DNA of 64,000 bases from Nonomuraea sediminis (GTDB taxonomy: Bacteria > Actinomycetota > Actinomycetes > Streptosporangiales > Streptosporangiaceae). The stretch covers positions 62,001-126,000 of the forward strand of contig NZ_JAHDTI010000005.1 in NCBI RefSeq assembly GCF_018531495.1, written 5' to 3'. Under the pieces are notes generated by a model, which saw only the letters and a program-made list of their open reading frames with translations, had not been told where the DNA came from and searched no databases. Below, piece by piece: positions 15,112 to 24,394 of this stretch. Each line of letters begins with the position of its first letter. Within the stretch, counting starts at the first letter, position 1. The position numbers and the translations under genes are program-made.

Positions 15112-15852
15112 GTGATCATTCGTCTATTAGCGGGGACGGCCGCCGGCCTGATGCTGCTGTCCGGGGTGGCGTCCGCCGAGCCCGTGACCGGCGCCCCCGA
15201 GCTGACCGGCAACGAGCTCTACAAGGCGGCCAAGCTGCCCACGGTCGCCTGCAAGCCGGCCAAGGGCACGAGCAGCGCCTCGACCACCAAGTACGTCACC
15301 AAGCTCGTCGGCTGCCTGAACAAGGCGTGGAAGCCGGCGATCAAGGGCTTCCAGCCGGTGAAGGTGGTCTTCAAGGCGGCCGACGACAAGCAGTCCTGCT
15401 CCACGGGCCTGGACGTCTCCACCTCCTTCTCCGAGATCTGCGCCACCGAGATCCACGTACGGCTGGCCAACGACTGGATCAAGGCCAAGAGCGACATGAA
15501 GGTGTTCACCTCCATCGTCAGGACGTGGAGTGGCGTCGTCTCCGGGCAGAGCGGCATCGGCGAGGCCTGGTACTCGATGCAGAACGACGCCTCCGAATCC
15601 CAGATGAGCCAGCAGAACCGCCGGTACTACCTGCAGCTGGACTGCTTCATGGGCGTCTCCGAGAAGGCCCTGGGCCGCCAGGTGAAGGACTGGAAGCCCA
15701 CCATCAGGGACAAGAACTTCTGGGAGAGCTTCCTCAAGAACAAGTACAGCGGCAAGCCCGCCAACCGGCTCTACTGGCTGCAGCAGGGCTATCAGGCCGG
15801 CAAGCCGGGCGCGTGCAACACCTGGAAGGCCGCCGACGCCAAGGTCGCCTGA
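15112..15852 (+). CDS. Secreted, degenerate neutral zinc metallopeptidase homologue
   Basis: This 246-residue secreted protein has a signal peptide with a cleavage site around GVASA-EP near residue 23. The mature part follows the actinobacterial neutral zinc metallopeptidase family from end to end. It opens with NELYKAAKLPTVACKPAK, and the middle reads QNRRYYLQLDCFMGV. It closes with NRLYWLQQGYQAGKPGACNTW and ends in KVA. The expected HExxH zinc site between these blocks is absent. The matching place reads FTSIVRTWSGVVSGQSG, without the two His and the Glu. It is therefore probably catalytically dead. The gene has CTA and TTA as its fifth and sixth codons, rare in such DNA. Four or more cysteines could form disulfides. 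Confidence 0.75.
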   Translation: MIIRLLAGTAAGLMLLSGVASAEPVTGAPELTGNELYKAAKLPTVACKPAKGTSSASTTKYVTKLVGCLNKAWKPAIKGFQPVKVVFKAADDKQSCSTGLDVSTSFSEICATEIHVRLANDWIKAKSDMKVFTSIVRTWSGVVSGQSGIGEAWYSMQNDASESQMSQQNRRYYLQLDCFMGVSEKALGRQVKDWKPTIRDKNFWESFLKNKYSGKPANRLYWLQQGYQAGKPGACNTWKAADAKVA

Positions 15853-15864
15853 CCTCCCTGGGGA

Positions 15865-17010
15865 TCACACGCCGCGTGCCCCGTCGATGCGTTCGCGGAG
15901 CAGGTCGGCGTGGCCGTTGTGGCGGGCGTACTCCTCGATCATGTGGATGAGCACCCAGCGCAGCGAGACGGGTCCGCGCCAGCCGTCGTGGCCTTCGACG
16001 TCGAGGTGGGGAGCGCCGGCGACATAGGTTTCCGCGAACTCCACCTCCTCGCGCCAGGCCTCCCAGGCGGCGGGGCCGGCCGCGGGTCCGGCCCCGTCGA
16101 AGTCGCCGTCCGGGTCGTCCGCGGAGGAGAAGCGGGCGGGCGCGTCCTGCCCGGCCAGCACGTGCCTGAACCAGCGGCGCTCCACGTCGGCGAGGTGCCG
16201 CACCAGGCCGAGCAGCGACAGCGTGGAGGGCTCCACGGAGCGCCGGGCCAGCTCGGCGTCCAGTCCCGCGCACTTCAGCTCCAGCGTCGCCCGCTGCGCC
16301 GCGAGGACGTTGACCAGCATGGCCCGCTCGTCCCCGGTGGCGGGGAAGGCGAATCGGCTGTCCTGATCGCCTCCGATGATGTCGCCCCTTCTCTGACGGG
16401 AGGCGCCGCCTGCCATCGTCCGGATGAGCACCGCTCTGACGGCCGGCCATTCGGCCGCGGTCACCGAGAACATGGCCGAGTCCCGCAGCGTTCCCTCCTC
16501 ACCGGGCGCCCACGAGGGCGACCAGGCGCGCAGCACGCCCTCGAAGCGGACGCCGAGCCGCTCGATCGCCCGGCGCGATCTCTGGTTGCGGGCATCGGTC
16601 TTGAGGTCGACGCGGGCCACGTCCAGCGTCTCGAAGGCGTGGGTGAACAGCAGCAGCTTGGCCTCGGCGTTGATCCCGCGGCCCTGAGCAGAGGCCGCCA
16701 GCCAGGTCCACCCGACCTCGATCGCGCGCAGGTCGTCCCGGCCCGGCCAGGTCCGGGGGTCCCAGAACCCGGTGCACCCCACCGCCTTGCCGTCCTCCAC
16801 CCGAACCTGCGCGAAAGGGGTCAGCCCGTCACGGGCGAGCTGTGCCCGCAGGTAGTCCTCCACTTCCCAGGCCCTGGGGACCAGGGTCTGGGAGTAGGAG
16901 GAGCGGTCCTCCTCCGCGGCCTGTGCCAGGTCCCGGGCGTGGCTCATCGTGAGCGGTTCCAGCCGTACGAGCGATCCCTGGAGGACGGGGACATCAAGCC
17001 TGCGGCTCAT
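15865..17010 (-). CDS. GNAT acetyltransferase fused to a DinB-like (DUF664) domain
   Basis: This 381-residue open frame joins two families that are normally separate. Residues 1 to about 198 are a RimJ/RimL-type GNAT (LVRLEPLTMSHARDLAQ, then AASAQGRGINAEAKLLL as the acetyl-CoA loop, then DARNQRSRRAIERLGV). Residues from about 215 to the end are a DinB/DUF664 four-helix protein (ERAMLVNVLAAQRATL, SLLGLVRHLADVERRWFRHV, LRWVLIHMIEEYARHNGHADLL). DinB proteins use His residues to bind metal and often act as thiol (mycothiol) transferases. An ATG codes residue 199, so the second domain could also be translated alone. The gene follows hypF on the same strand with a 40-bp gap. Confidence 0.78.
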   Translation of the reverse strand: MSRRLDVPVLQGSLVRLEPLTMSHARDLAQAAEEDRSSYSQTLVPRAWEVEDYLRAQLARDGLTPFAQVRVEDGKAVGCTGFWDPRTWPGRDDLRAIEVGWTWLAASAQGRGINAEAKLLLFTHAFETLDVARVDLKTDARNQRSRRAIERLGVRFEGVLRAWSPSWAPGEEGTLRDSAMFSVTAAEWPAVRAVLIRTMAGGASRQRRGDIIGGDQDSRFAFPATGDERAMLVNVLAAQRATLELKCAGLDAELARRSVEPSTLSLLGLVRHLADVERRWFRHVLAGQDAPARFSSADDPDGDFDGAGPAAGPAAWEAWREEVEFAETYVAGAPHLDVEGHDGWRGPVSLRWVLIHMIEEYARHNGHADLLRERIDGARGV

Positions 17011-17050
17011 CGTGATTCCTTCTTCATGACGGCGGTCAGCAGCGGCGAGG

Positions 17051-19333
17051 CTAGCAGCGGTCGGCCGCGTCGCGTGCCGCGGCCACGACGGCCTGGCCGA
17101 GGCTGATGCCGCCGTCGTTGGGCGGGATCCGGCGGTGGGTCAGCACCCGGAAGCCGCGGGACTCGAGCCTGCCGGCGAGGGCGGCCAGGAACAGCTGGTT
17201 CTGGAACACTCCCCCGCTCAGCGCGACGGTGGACAGGCCCGTGGCGGCGCGCAGCCGCACGCAGCCGTCCGCGGTCGCGGCGGCCAGGCCGTGGTGGAAG
17301 CGCGCGGAGATGATCGCCGGGGAGACCCCGGCGCGCACGTCCTCCACGACGGCGCGGACGAGGTCGCCGCTGTCGATCGTCACGAGGTCCCCATCGAGCA
17401 GGCCGGCCGGGTAGGCGGCGTGCTCGGCGGGATCGGCACTCTGCTCGAGCGCGATCGCGGCCTGCCCCTCGTACGCCGCGGTGTCGCCGAGACCGAGGAT
17501 CGAGGCCACCGCGTCGAACAGCCTGCCCGCGCTGGAGGCGAGGGGCGCGTTCGTCCCCGATCTGGCCAGCGCCGTCACGTCGGCCCAGCGCCCCTGGTTG
17601 CGTGAGCGCACCTGGAGGTCCTGCGGGGGCGCTCCGCCGTACGCGGAGTCGAGGTGTGCGGCGGCCATGCGCCAGGGCTGCCTGATCGCGGCGGTGCCGC
17701 CCGGCAGCGGCACGGGAGACAGCCGCCCCGTACGGGTGAAGTCGACGAGGTCGGCCACGAGCAGCTCGCCGCCCCACAGGGTGTCGTCGTCGCCGTAGCC
17801 GAGGCCGTCGAACGCCACCCCGATGACCGGCCCCCGCTCCTGGTTGTCGGCCAGGCACGAGGCGATGTGCGCGTGGTGGTGCTGGACCGCGACCAGATCG
17901 GCCCCTTCGGTGTCGAGGGCGTACTTGGTCGACAGGTATTCGGGGTGCAGGTCGTGCGCGACGAGTCGCGGAGTGATGCCGAACAACCGGCGGAAGTGCT
18001 CGACGCCCTCGATGAAGGACCACATCGTCTCGTAGTTCTCGAGATCGCCGATGTGCTGCGAGACGAAGGCCTGACGCTCGCGTACGACGCAGAAGGTGTG
18101 CTTCAGCTCGGCACCGCAGGCCAGCACGTGCCGGGGAGCCGGGTCGGACAGCATGACGGGCTGTGGCGCGTATCCGCGCGACCTCCGCACCACGATCGAC
18201 CGCCCTCGCCCGGGCAGGATCACCGAGTCGTCGCCGCGGACGTGGATCGGCCGGTCGTGGACCAGGAAGCCGTCCGCGAGACCGCCGAGCCGGTCGAGCG
18301 CGTCGCCGTCCTGGTGAGCGATGGGCTCGTCGGACAGGTTCCCGCTGGTGAGCACGTACGGCCCGGCGAAGGCGCGGGCGAGGAGGTGGTGCACGGGCGT
18401 GTAGGGCAGCATGAGCCCGAGTCGGCGGTGACCGGGGGCGACCCCTTCCGCCACCGCGGCGCCCGGCCGCCTGGGCAGCAGGACGATCGGGCTCCGCGGC
18501 CCGGCGAGCAGCGCTTCGGCCTCGGAATCCAGCTCGCACAGGCCACGCGCGGCGTCGAGATCCGGCACGACCACCGCGAAGGGCTTCTCCTCGCGGTGCT
18601 TGCGCGTCCGGAGGGTGCGCACGGCGTCCTCGTCAGCGGCGCCGACCGCCAGGTGGTATCCCCCGAGCCCCTTGACGGCCAGGACACGGCCCGAGCGCAG
18701 CAGCCCGGCCGCCTCCTCGATCGGATCGCCGGGCAGCGACCGCCCTCCCGCCTCGAGCAGCCGCAGCGTGGGGCCGCAGTCCGGGCAGCAGATCGGCTGG
18801 GCGTGGAACCTGCGGTCCTCCGGATCGAGGTACTCGCGCTCGCACTCCCCGCACATGGCGAAACCGGCCATGGTCGTGGCCGGACGGTCGTAGGGGACGT
18901 CCTTGACGACCGTGAACCTCGGCCCGCAGTTGGTGCAGTTGATGAAGGGATGCAGGAACCGCCGGTCGGCCGGGTCGAAGAGCTCGGCCAGGCAGTCGCC
19001 GCAGGTCGCGGCGTCGGGCGAGACGAGCGTGGCGGGCGCGGAGCCTTGCGGGCTGCCGGCGATGCGGAAGCCCCGCTCGCCACGGGCGGGGATCGGCGTG
19101 GCCGTCATCCGGTGGATCGCCGCCAGCGGTGGCGCCTGCTCGCACAGGTCCGTCTGGAAGCGCGCGAGGTCCTCCGGCGAGCCCTCGGCCTCGATGAACA
19201 CGCCCCCGCCGTCGTTGCCCACCCATCCCGCCAGCCGCAGCCGCCGGGCCAGCGCGTGAACGTGCGGGCGGAAGCCGACGCCCTGCACGATCCCCTCGAC
19301 ACGGACGCTGATCCGCGCTTTTCCGCTGCTCAT
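17051..19333 (-). CDS. hypF: Carbamoyltransferase HypF of [NiFe]-hydrogenase maturation
   Basis: This 760-residue HypF makes the CN ligand precursor of the [NiFe] active site from carbamoyl phosphate and ATP and passes it to HypE. All four parts are present. An acylphosphatase domain comes first (GIVQGVGFRPHVHALA, residues about 13-28). Two zinc fingers follow (CGDCLAELFDPADRRFLHPF with NCTNCGP, and CGECEREYLDPEDRRFHAQP with CCPDCGP). A YrdC-like domain comes next (RVLAVKGLGGYHLA). The Kae1-like domain has VQHHHAHIASCLADN and ALSGGVFQNQLFLAAL. Length is normal. The ATG at 19333 gives the usual short lead before the first domain. It is divergent from the hydrogenase operon, with a shared 156-bp gap. 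Confidence 0.97.
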   Translation of the reverse strand: MSSGKARISVRVEGIVQGVGFRPHVHALARRLRLAGWVGNDGGGVFIEAEGSPEDLARFQTDLCEQAPPLAAIHRMTATPIPARGERGFRIAGSPQGSAPATLVSPDAATCGDCLAELFDPADRRFLHPFINCTNCGPRFTVVKDVPYDRPATTMAGFAMCGECEREYLDPEDRRFHAQPICCPDCGPTLRLLEAGGRSLPGDPIEEAAGLLRSGRVLAVKGLGGYHLAVGAADEDAVRTLRTRKHREEKPFAVVVPDLDAARGLCELDSEAEALLAGPRSPIVLLPRRPGAAVAEGVAPGHRRLGLMLPYTPVHHLLARAFAGPYVLTSGNLSDEPIAHQDGDALDRLGGLADGFLVHDRPIHVRGDDSVILPGRGRSIVVRRSRGYAPQPVMLSDPAPRHVLACGAELKHTFCVVRERQAFVSQHIGDLENYETMWSFIEGVEHFRRLFGITPRLVAHDLHPEYLSTKYALDTEGADLVAVQHHHAHIASCLADNQERGPVIGVAFDGLGYGDDDTLWGGELLVADLVDFTRTGRLSPVPLPGGTAAIRQPWRMAAAHLDSAYGGAPPQDLQVRSRNQGRWADVTALARSGTNAPLASSAGRLFDAVASILGLGDTAAYEGQAAIALEQSADPAEHAAYPAGLLDGDLVTIDSGDLVRAVVEDVRAGVSPAIISARFHHGLAAATADGCVRLRAATGLSTVALSGGVFQNQLFLAALAGRLESRGFRVLTHRRIPPNDGGISLGQAVVAAARDAADRC

Positions 19334-19489
19334 GCCGCCATCCTCGCGAGCTACGGCGAACCGGCAGAGAAGGGCGCACACGAGCTAGAGGAGAAAGTTA
19401 CCCCTGCGATCAGACCTTTACCGCAGATCGTGATCCCCCGGGTGTCGGACATGAAGTTTCGCATCGTAGCGTTATGACTACTTTGAGTG
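19334..19489. promoter_or_regulatory. Divergent control region of the hydrogenase locus
   Basis: This 156-bp gap separates hypF from the SIS gene that begins the hydrogenase operon, so promoters for both must lie here. It is less GC-rich than its surroundings. Two related TTACC-containing segments (about 19397 and 19418) and several GATC words are visible. I cannot assign a -35/-10 pair or an operator with confidence. Confidence 0.5.
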
Positions 19490-20071
19490 ATGGGTGCGCG
19501 CATGTCATCGACAATGAGTGAGGCAGTCGGCGAAGCCTTCGCCCGGCGCGATCGCGCCGGGCGCGCACTGGCGGCCGACGTCGAGCTCATCGTGGGGGCC
19601 TGCCGCGACATGGCCGCCCGCTTCCGCCGCGGCGGCAAGCTGATCGTCTTCGGCGACGGAGGCGGATCGGACGCCGCGCACGTCGCGGTCGAGTTCATGC
19701 ACCCGGTCATCGTGGGCAAACCCGCGCTGCCGGCGATCGCGCTGAGCCAGGACTGGCTCGGCGGCGACCAGGGACAGGCCGAGATCTTCGCCCATCACAT
19801 CCGGCACTGGGCCGGCTCCGACGACATGGCGATGGGCATCTCCCGCGACAGCAGCAGCGCGAGCGTACGGCGCGGCCTGGAGACGGCACGCGGGCTCGGC
19901 CTGTGCACCATCGCCCTGACCGGCGGTGACGAACCGCGAGACCGGCCGGCCGACCACGTCCTGGTCGCCCGCTCCGACGATCCCGCCGTGATCAAAGAGG
20001 TCCACGTCACGATCTACCACCTGCTCTGGGAGCTGGTGCACGTCTTCATCGAGGGTGAGGCACACCGATGA
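19490..20071 (+). CDS. SIS-domain protein of the hydrogenase operon (GmhA-like)
   Basis: This 193-residue single-domain sugar-isomerase (SIS) fold protein resembles phosphoheptose isomerase GmhA. The signature parts are GKLIVFGDGGGSDAAHVAVEFMHP near residue 50 and GLGLCTIALTGG. The C-terminus ends VTIYHLLWELVHVFIEG, a GmhA-type helix. The serine of the typical NGGSA loop is shifted (DGGGSDA) and the phosphate-binding SxSG segment reads ISRDSSSASV, so catalysis of a sugar phosphate is doubtful. Such SIS genes accompany group 1h hydrogenases in other actinomycetes. Starts at 19487 (GTG), 19490 and 19502 are possible, with no clear ribosome-binding site. It overlaps the next gene by 4 bp. Confidence 0.82.
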   Translation: MGARMSSTMSEAVGEAFARRDRAGRALAADVELIVGACRDMAARFRRGGKLIVFGDGGGSDAAHVAVEFMHPVIVGKPALPAIALSQDWLGGDQGQAEIFAHHIRHWAGSDDMAMGISRDSSSASVRRGLETARGLGLCTIALTGGDEPRDRPADHVLVARSDDPAVIKEVHVTIYHLLWELVHVFIEGEAHR

Positions 20072-20910
20072 ACCGCCCCGGAGAGTGCTCCGCCGACGTC
20101 TGCGTGACCTGCGCCGACGAGGCCCTGCCGTACGTGGTCGTCAGCGTGGGCGAGGGCATGCTCGCGCAGGTCGACGTCGGCGGCGGCGCGCTGGAGGAGA
20201 TCAGTGTGGCGCTGGTCGACGCCGCGCCGGGTGACACCGTGCTGGTGCACGCCAAAGAGGCCATCGCCGTCGTCAGCGACCCGCTGGGCGGGCTCTACCC
20301 CTTTCTGAACGGGGGCGCGGGCCCGGCACTTGAGGACGTCGGCCGCTCCACCGCGGAGAAGGCGGCCGAGATCGTCCGGCTGCGCGCGCGGGTGGCGGAG
20401 GAGTCGGCGCGGGCCCTGGTGGCGTGCGCGGAGGAGATGGCGGCCAGGTTCGCGGCCGGCGGCCGGCTGTTCACCTTCGGCAACGGCGGCAGCAGCACCG
20501 ACGCCCAGGAGGTGGCGACCGTCTTCCTGCATCCCCACCGCGGCGTTCCCGTGCCCGCCCTCTGCCTGACCGGCGACAGCGCGGTGCTCACGGCGCTGTC
20601 CAACGACGTCGGCTTCGACGTCGTCTTCGCCCGCCAGCTCGCCGCGCTGGGCAGGCCGGGCGACGTGGCGCTCGGGCTGTCGACGAGCGGCGGCTCCGCC
20701 AACGTCGTCCAGGCCTTCGAGACCGCGGCCAGGCAGGGCATGCTCACGGTCGGCCTGGCCGGCGACAAGGGCGGCAGGCTGGCCGAACTCGACGTGCTCG
20801 ACCACCTTTTCGTCATCCCCTCCTCGTCCGTGCACCGGATCCAGGAGGCCCAGACGACGGTCTACCACGTGCTGTGGGAACTCACCCAGCACGCGCTCGA
20901 TCCCGGCTGA
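20068..20910 (+). CDS. HypC-like domain fused to a SIS domain
   Basis: This 280-residue protein has a HypC/HupF-type beta barrel at about residues 7-70 (CVTCADEALPYVVVSVGEG, then EEISVALVDAAPGDTVLVHAKEAIAVV). A SIS domain lies at about 95-275 (GGRLFTFGNGGSSTDAQEVATVFLHP, SALG-type loop LGLSTSGGSANVVQAFETA, and final helix TVYHVLWELTQHAL). Classical HypC begins Met-Cys, and that Cys carries the Fe complex. Here several Cys (7, 12 and 15) replace this N-terminus. Unlike the gene before it, the SIS part keeps the NGGSS and STSGGS phosphate loops. It overlaps the first SIS gene by ATGA and lies 79 bp before hhyS. It is probably a hydrogenase-specific maturation chaperone. Confidence 0.83.
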   Translation: MNRPGECSADVCVTCADEALPYVVVSVGEGMLAQVDVGGGALEEISVALVDAAPGDTVLVHAKEAIAVVSDPLGGLYPFLNGGAGPALEDVGRSTAEKAAEIVRLRARVAEESARALVACAEEMAARFAAGGRLFTFGNGGSSTDAQEVATVFLHPHRGVPVPALCLTGDSAVLTALSNDVGFDVVFARQLAALGRPGDVALGLSTSGGSANVVQAFETAARQGMLTVGLAGDKGGRLAELDVLDHLFVIPSSSVHRIQEAQTTVYHVLWELTQHALDPG

Positions 20911-20989
20911 ACGACAGGAGACACCGACCACCCGAACCGACCCCCCACCGATCACGACCAACGGACGCGAAAAGGATGGGGGAGGCGAC

Positions 20990-22039
<1,050 letters not shown>

Positions 22040-22040
22040 C

Positions 22041-23822
22041 ATGACGACAACCAACAAGGACCGCGAACTGGTCGAGATGGCCTGGGATCCCATCACCCGG
22101 ATCGTCGGGAGCCTGGGCATCTACTGCAAGATCGACTTCAAGCAGAAGGAAGTAGCCGAGTGTTACAGCACCTCCTCGGTGTTCCGCGGCTACAGCGTGT
22201 TCATGAAGGGCAAGGACCCGCGCGACGCGCACTTCATCACCAGCCGGATCTGCGGCATCTGCGGCGACAACCACGCCACCTGCTCGGTCTACACCCAGAA
22301 CATGGCCTACGGGGTGAAGCCGCCGAACCTCGGCGAGTGGATCATCAATCTCGGTGAGGCCGCCGAGTACATGTTCGACCACAACATCTTCCAGGAGAAC
22401 CTGGTCGGGGTGGACTACTGCGAGAAGATGGTCCGCGAGACCAACCCCGGCGTGCTCGAGCTGGCCGAACGCACCGAGGCGCCGCACGCGGCCGACCACG
22501 GTTTCAAGACCATCGCCGACATCATGCGCTCGCTGAACCCGCTCGAGGGCGAGTTCTACCGGGAGGCGCTCGCGGTCAGCCGCAGCACCCGGGAGATGTT
22601 CTGCCTGATGGAGGGCAGGCACGTGCACCCCTCCACGCTGTACGCCGGCGGCGTGGGCACGGTGGCGACCGTCCAGCTGTTCACCGACTACCTGAGCCGG
22701 CTGATGCGCTACGTGGAGTTCCTCAAGCGCGTGGTGCCGATGCACGACGACCTGTTCGACTTCTTCTACGACGCCCTGCCCGGCTACGAGCAGGTCGGCC
22801 GCAGGCGGGTGCTGCTGGGCTGCTGGGGCAGCTTCAACGACCCTGAACACTGCGACTTCACCTACCGGAACATGAGCGACTGGGGTCGCAAGATGTTCGT
22901 CACGCCGGGCGTGATCGTCGACGGCCGGCTCGTCACCAACAACCTGGTCGACATCAACCTCGGCATCCGGATCCTGCTGGGCAGCTCCTACTACGACGAC
23001 TGGGTGGGGCGGGAGCAGTTCGTCACCCGCGACCCGCTGGGCAACCCGGTCGACGGGCGCCACCCGTGGAACCAGCACACGATCCCGCAGCCGCAGAAGC
23101 GCGACTTCACCGACAAGTACAGCTGGGTCATGTCGCCCCGCTGGTTCGACGGGGAGAAGCTGCTCCCCCTCGACACGGGCGGCGGGCCCCTCGCCCGGCT
23201 GTGGTCGACGGCGCTGTCCGGCCTGGTGGACATCGGCTACGTCAAGGCGACGGGCAACAGCGTCGAGATCAACCTGCCGAAGACGGCCACGAAGCCGGAG
23301 AAGACGTTCGTCTGGAAGATCCCCGAGCGCAACGGGGAGCTGCTGTCCAACGCGCTGGAGCGCAACCGGGCCCGCACCTACTTCCAGGCCTACGCCGCGG
23401 CGTGCGCACTGCACTTCGTCGAGCAGGCGCTGGAGGAGGTGCGGGCCGGCCGTACCCAGACGTGGGCGCCGTTCAAGGTGCCCGAGGAGGCGATCAGCTG
23501 CGGCTTCACCGAGGCGGTGCGTGGCGTGCTGTCGCACCACATGGTGATCCGCGACGGCAAGATCGCCAACTACCACCCGTACCCGCCGACGCCGTGGAAC
23601 GCCAGCGTGCGCGACAGCTACGGCACGCCGGGCCCGTACGAGGACGCGGTGCAGAACACGCCGATCTTCGAGGAGAACTCGCCGGACAACTTCAAGGGCA
23701 TCGACATCATGCGTGCCGTACGGAGCTTCGATCCCTGCCTGCCGTGCGGGGTGCACATGTACCTCGGCGGCGGCAAGGAACTGCGCAAGCTGCACACCCC
23801 GCACGCCTTCAACGGCGCGTGA
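22041..23822 (+). CDS. hhyL: [NiFe]-hydrogenase large subunit, group 1h (high affinity)
   Basis: This 593-residue catalytic subunit oxidises H2 at the NiFe(CN)2CO site. The L1 motif is SRICGICGDNHATCS near residue 69, and the L2 motif is FDPCLPCGVH near residue 565, which gives the four Ni/Fe cysteines. The 21 residues after the L2 His form the C-terminal extension that the maturation protease at 26949-27422 should remove. The overall form (short N-terminus, about 590 residues, the LGCWGSFNDP region) is that of the group 1h enzymes able to use atmospheric H2. The ATG follows the hhyS stop by one base, so the two are translated together. Confidence 0.97.
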   Translation: MTTTNKDRELVEMAWDPITRIVGSLGIYCKIDFKQKEVAECYSTSSVFRGYSVFMKGKDPRDAHFITSRICGICGDNHATCSVYTQNMAYGVKPPNLGEWIINLGEAAEYMFDHNIFQENLVGVDYCEKMVRETNPGVLELAERTEAPHAADHGFKTIADIMRSLNPLEGEFYREALAVSRSTREMFCLMEGRHVHPSTLYAGGVGTVATVQLFTDYLSRLMRYVEFLKRVVPMHDDLFDFFYDALPGYEQVGRRRVLLGCWGSFNDPEHCDFTYRNMSDWGRKMFVTPGVIVDGRLVTNNLVDINLGIRILLGSSYYDDWVGREQFVTRDPLGNPVDGRHPWNQHTIPQPQKRDFTDKYSWVMSPRWFDGEKLLPLDTGGGPLARLWSTALSGLVDIGYVKATGNSVEINLPKTATKPEKTFVWKIPERNGELLSNALERNRARTYFQAYAAACALHFVEQALEEVRAGRTQTWAPFKVPEEAISCGFTEAVRGVLSHHMVIRDGKIANYHPYPPTPWNASVRDSYGTPGPYEDAVQNTPIFEENSPDNFKGIDIMRAVRSFDPCLPCGVHMYLGGGKELRKLHTPHAFNGA

Positions 23823-23833
23823 TCGGAGGGATG

Positions 23834-24394
23834 ATGCCGCACGCTCACGATGTCCAGGCGGCCGGTGACCGCGTCGAGGCGCTGCTCGCCGACCTGGGCG
23901 GCCTCACCGACCCGGCGGCGCGCGCCAAGGCCGAGGAACTGGTCAGGACGCTGGTCGAACTGTACGGTTCCGGCCTGGAACGCCTCATGGAGATCCTCGT
24001 CGAGTCCGACGCCGGGCAGGCGCTGCACCGCGTGGCCGCCGATCCCCTGGTCTCCGGCCTGCTGGTGCTGCACGACCTGCACCCGCTGAGCACGCGGGAG
24101 CGCGTCGCCGCCGCGCTGGAGGAGGTACGGCCCCTGCTCGGCTCACACGCGGGCGGCGTCGAGCTGCTCGAGCTCGACACCGACGGGGTGCTGCGGCTGC
24201 GCCTGGAGGGCAACTGCCACGGCTGCCCCTCCTCGCGGATCACGGTCACGGACGCCATCGAGCGTGCGGTCGCCCAGGCCGCGCCCGAGGTGTCGCGGGT
24301 GGAGGTCGACGGGCTGGTCACGGCGCAGAACGAGGTCCTGCAGATCCAGCGGCGCCCGCCGGGTCCCTGCCCGGTGCCGGAGCCCGCGTCGTGA
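23834..24394 (+). CDS. NifU-like C-terminal domain protein
   Basis: This 186-residue protein ends in a NifU C-terminal (thioredoxin-like) domain at about residues 95-170, with the cluster motif GNCHGCPSS (CxxC). The first about 90 residues form helices (LLADLGGLTDPAARAKAEELVRTLVELYG) that are not in normal Nfu proteins. NifU-type CxxC domains carry and pass on [4Fe-4S] clusters. Here it may supply the Asp-ligated cluster of HhyS, or carry electrons. ATG codons lie at 23831 and 23834. The second was taken because the GGAGGG ribosome-binding site is too close to the first. It overlaps the next gene by 4 bp. Confidence 0.85.
   Translation: MPHAHDVQAAGDRVEALLADLGGLTDPAARAKAEELVRTLVELYGSGLERLMEILVESDAGQALHRVAADPLVSGLLVLHDLHPLSTRERVAAALEEVRPLLGSHAGGVELLELDTDGVLRLRLEGNCHGCPSSRITVTDAIERAVAQAAPEVSRVEVDGLVTAQNEVLQIQRRPPGPCPVPEPAS

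Noticed and set aside
19334..20910. The SIS genes as sugar or LPS biosynthesis genes
   Set aside because: They overlap each other and lead directly into hhyS, and one is fused to a HypC domain, so the hydrogenase context is stronger. No other heptose or LPS genes are present.
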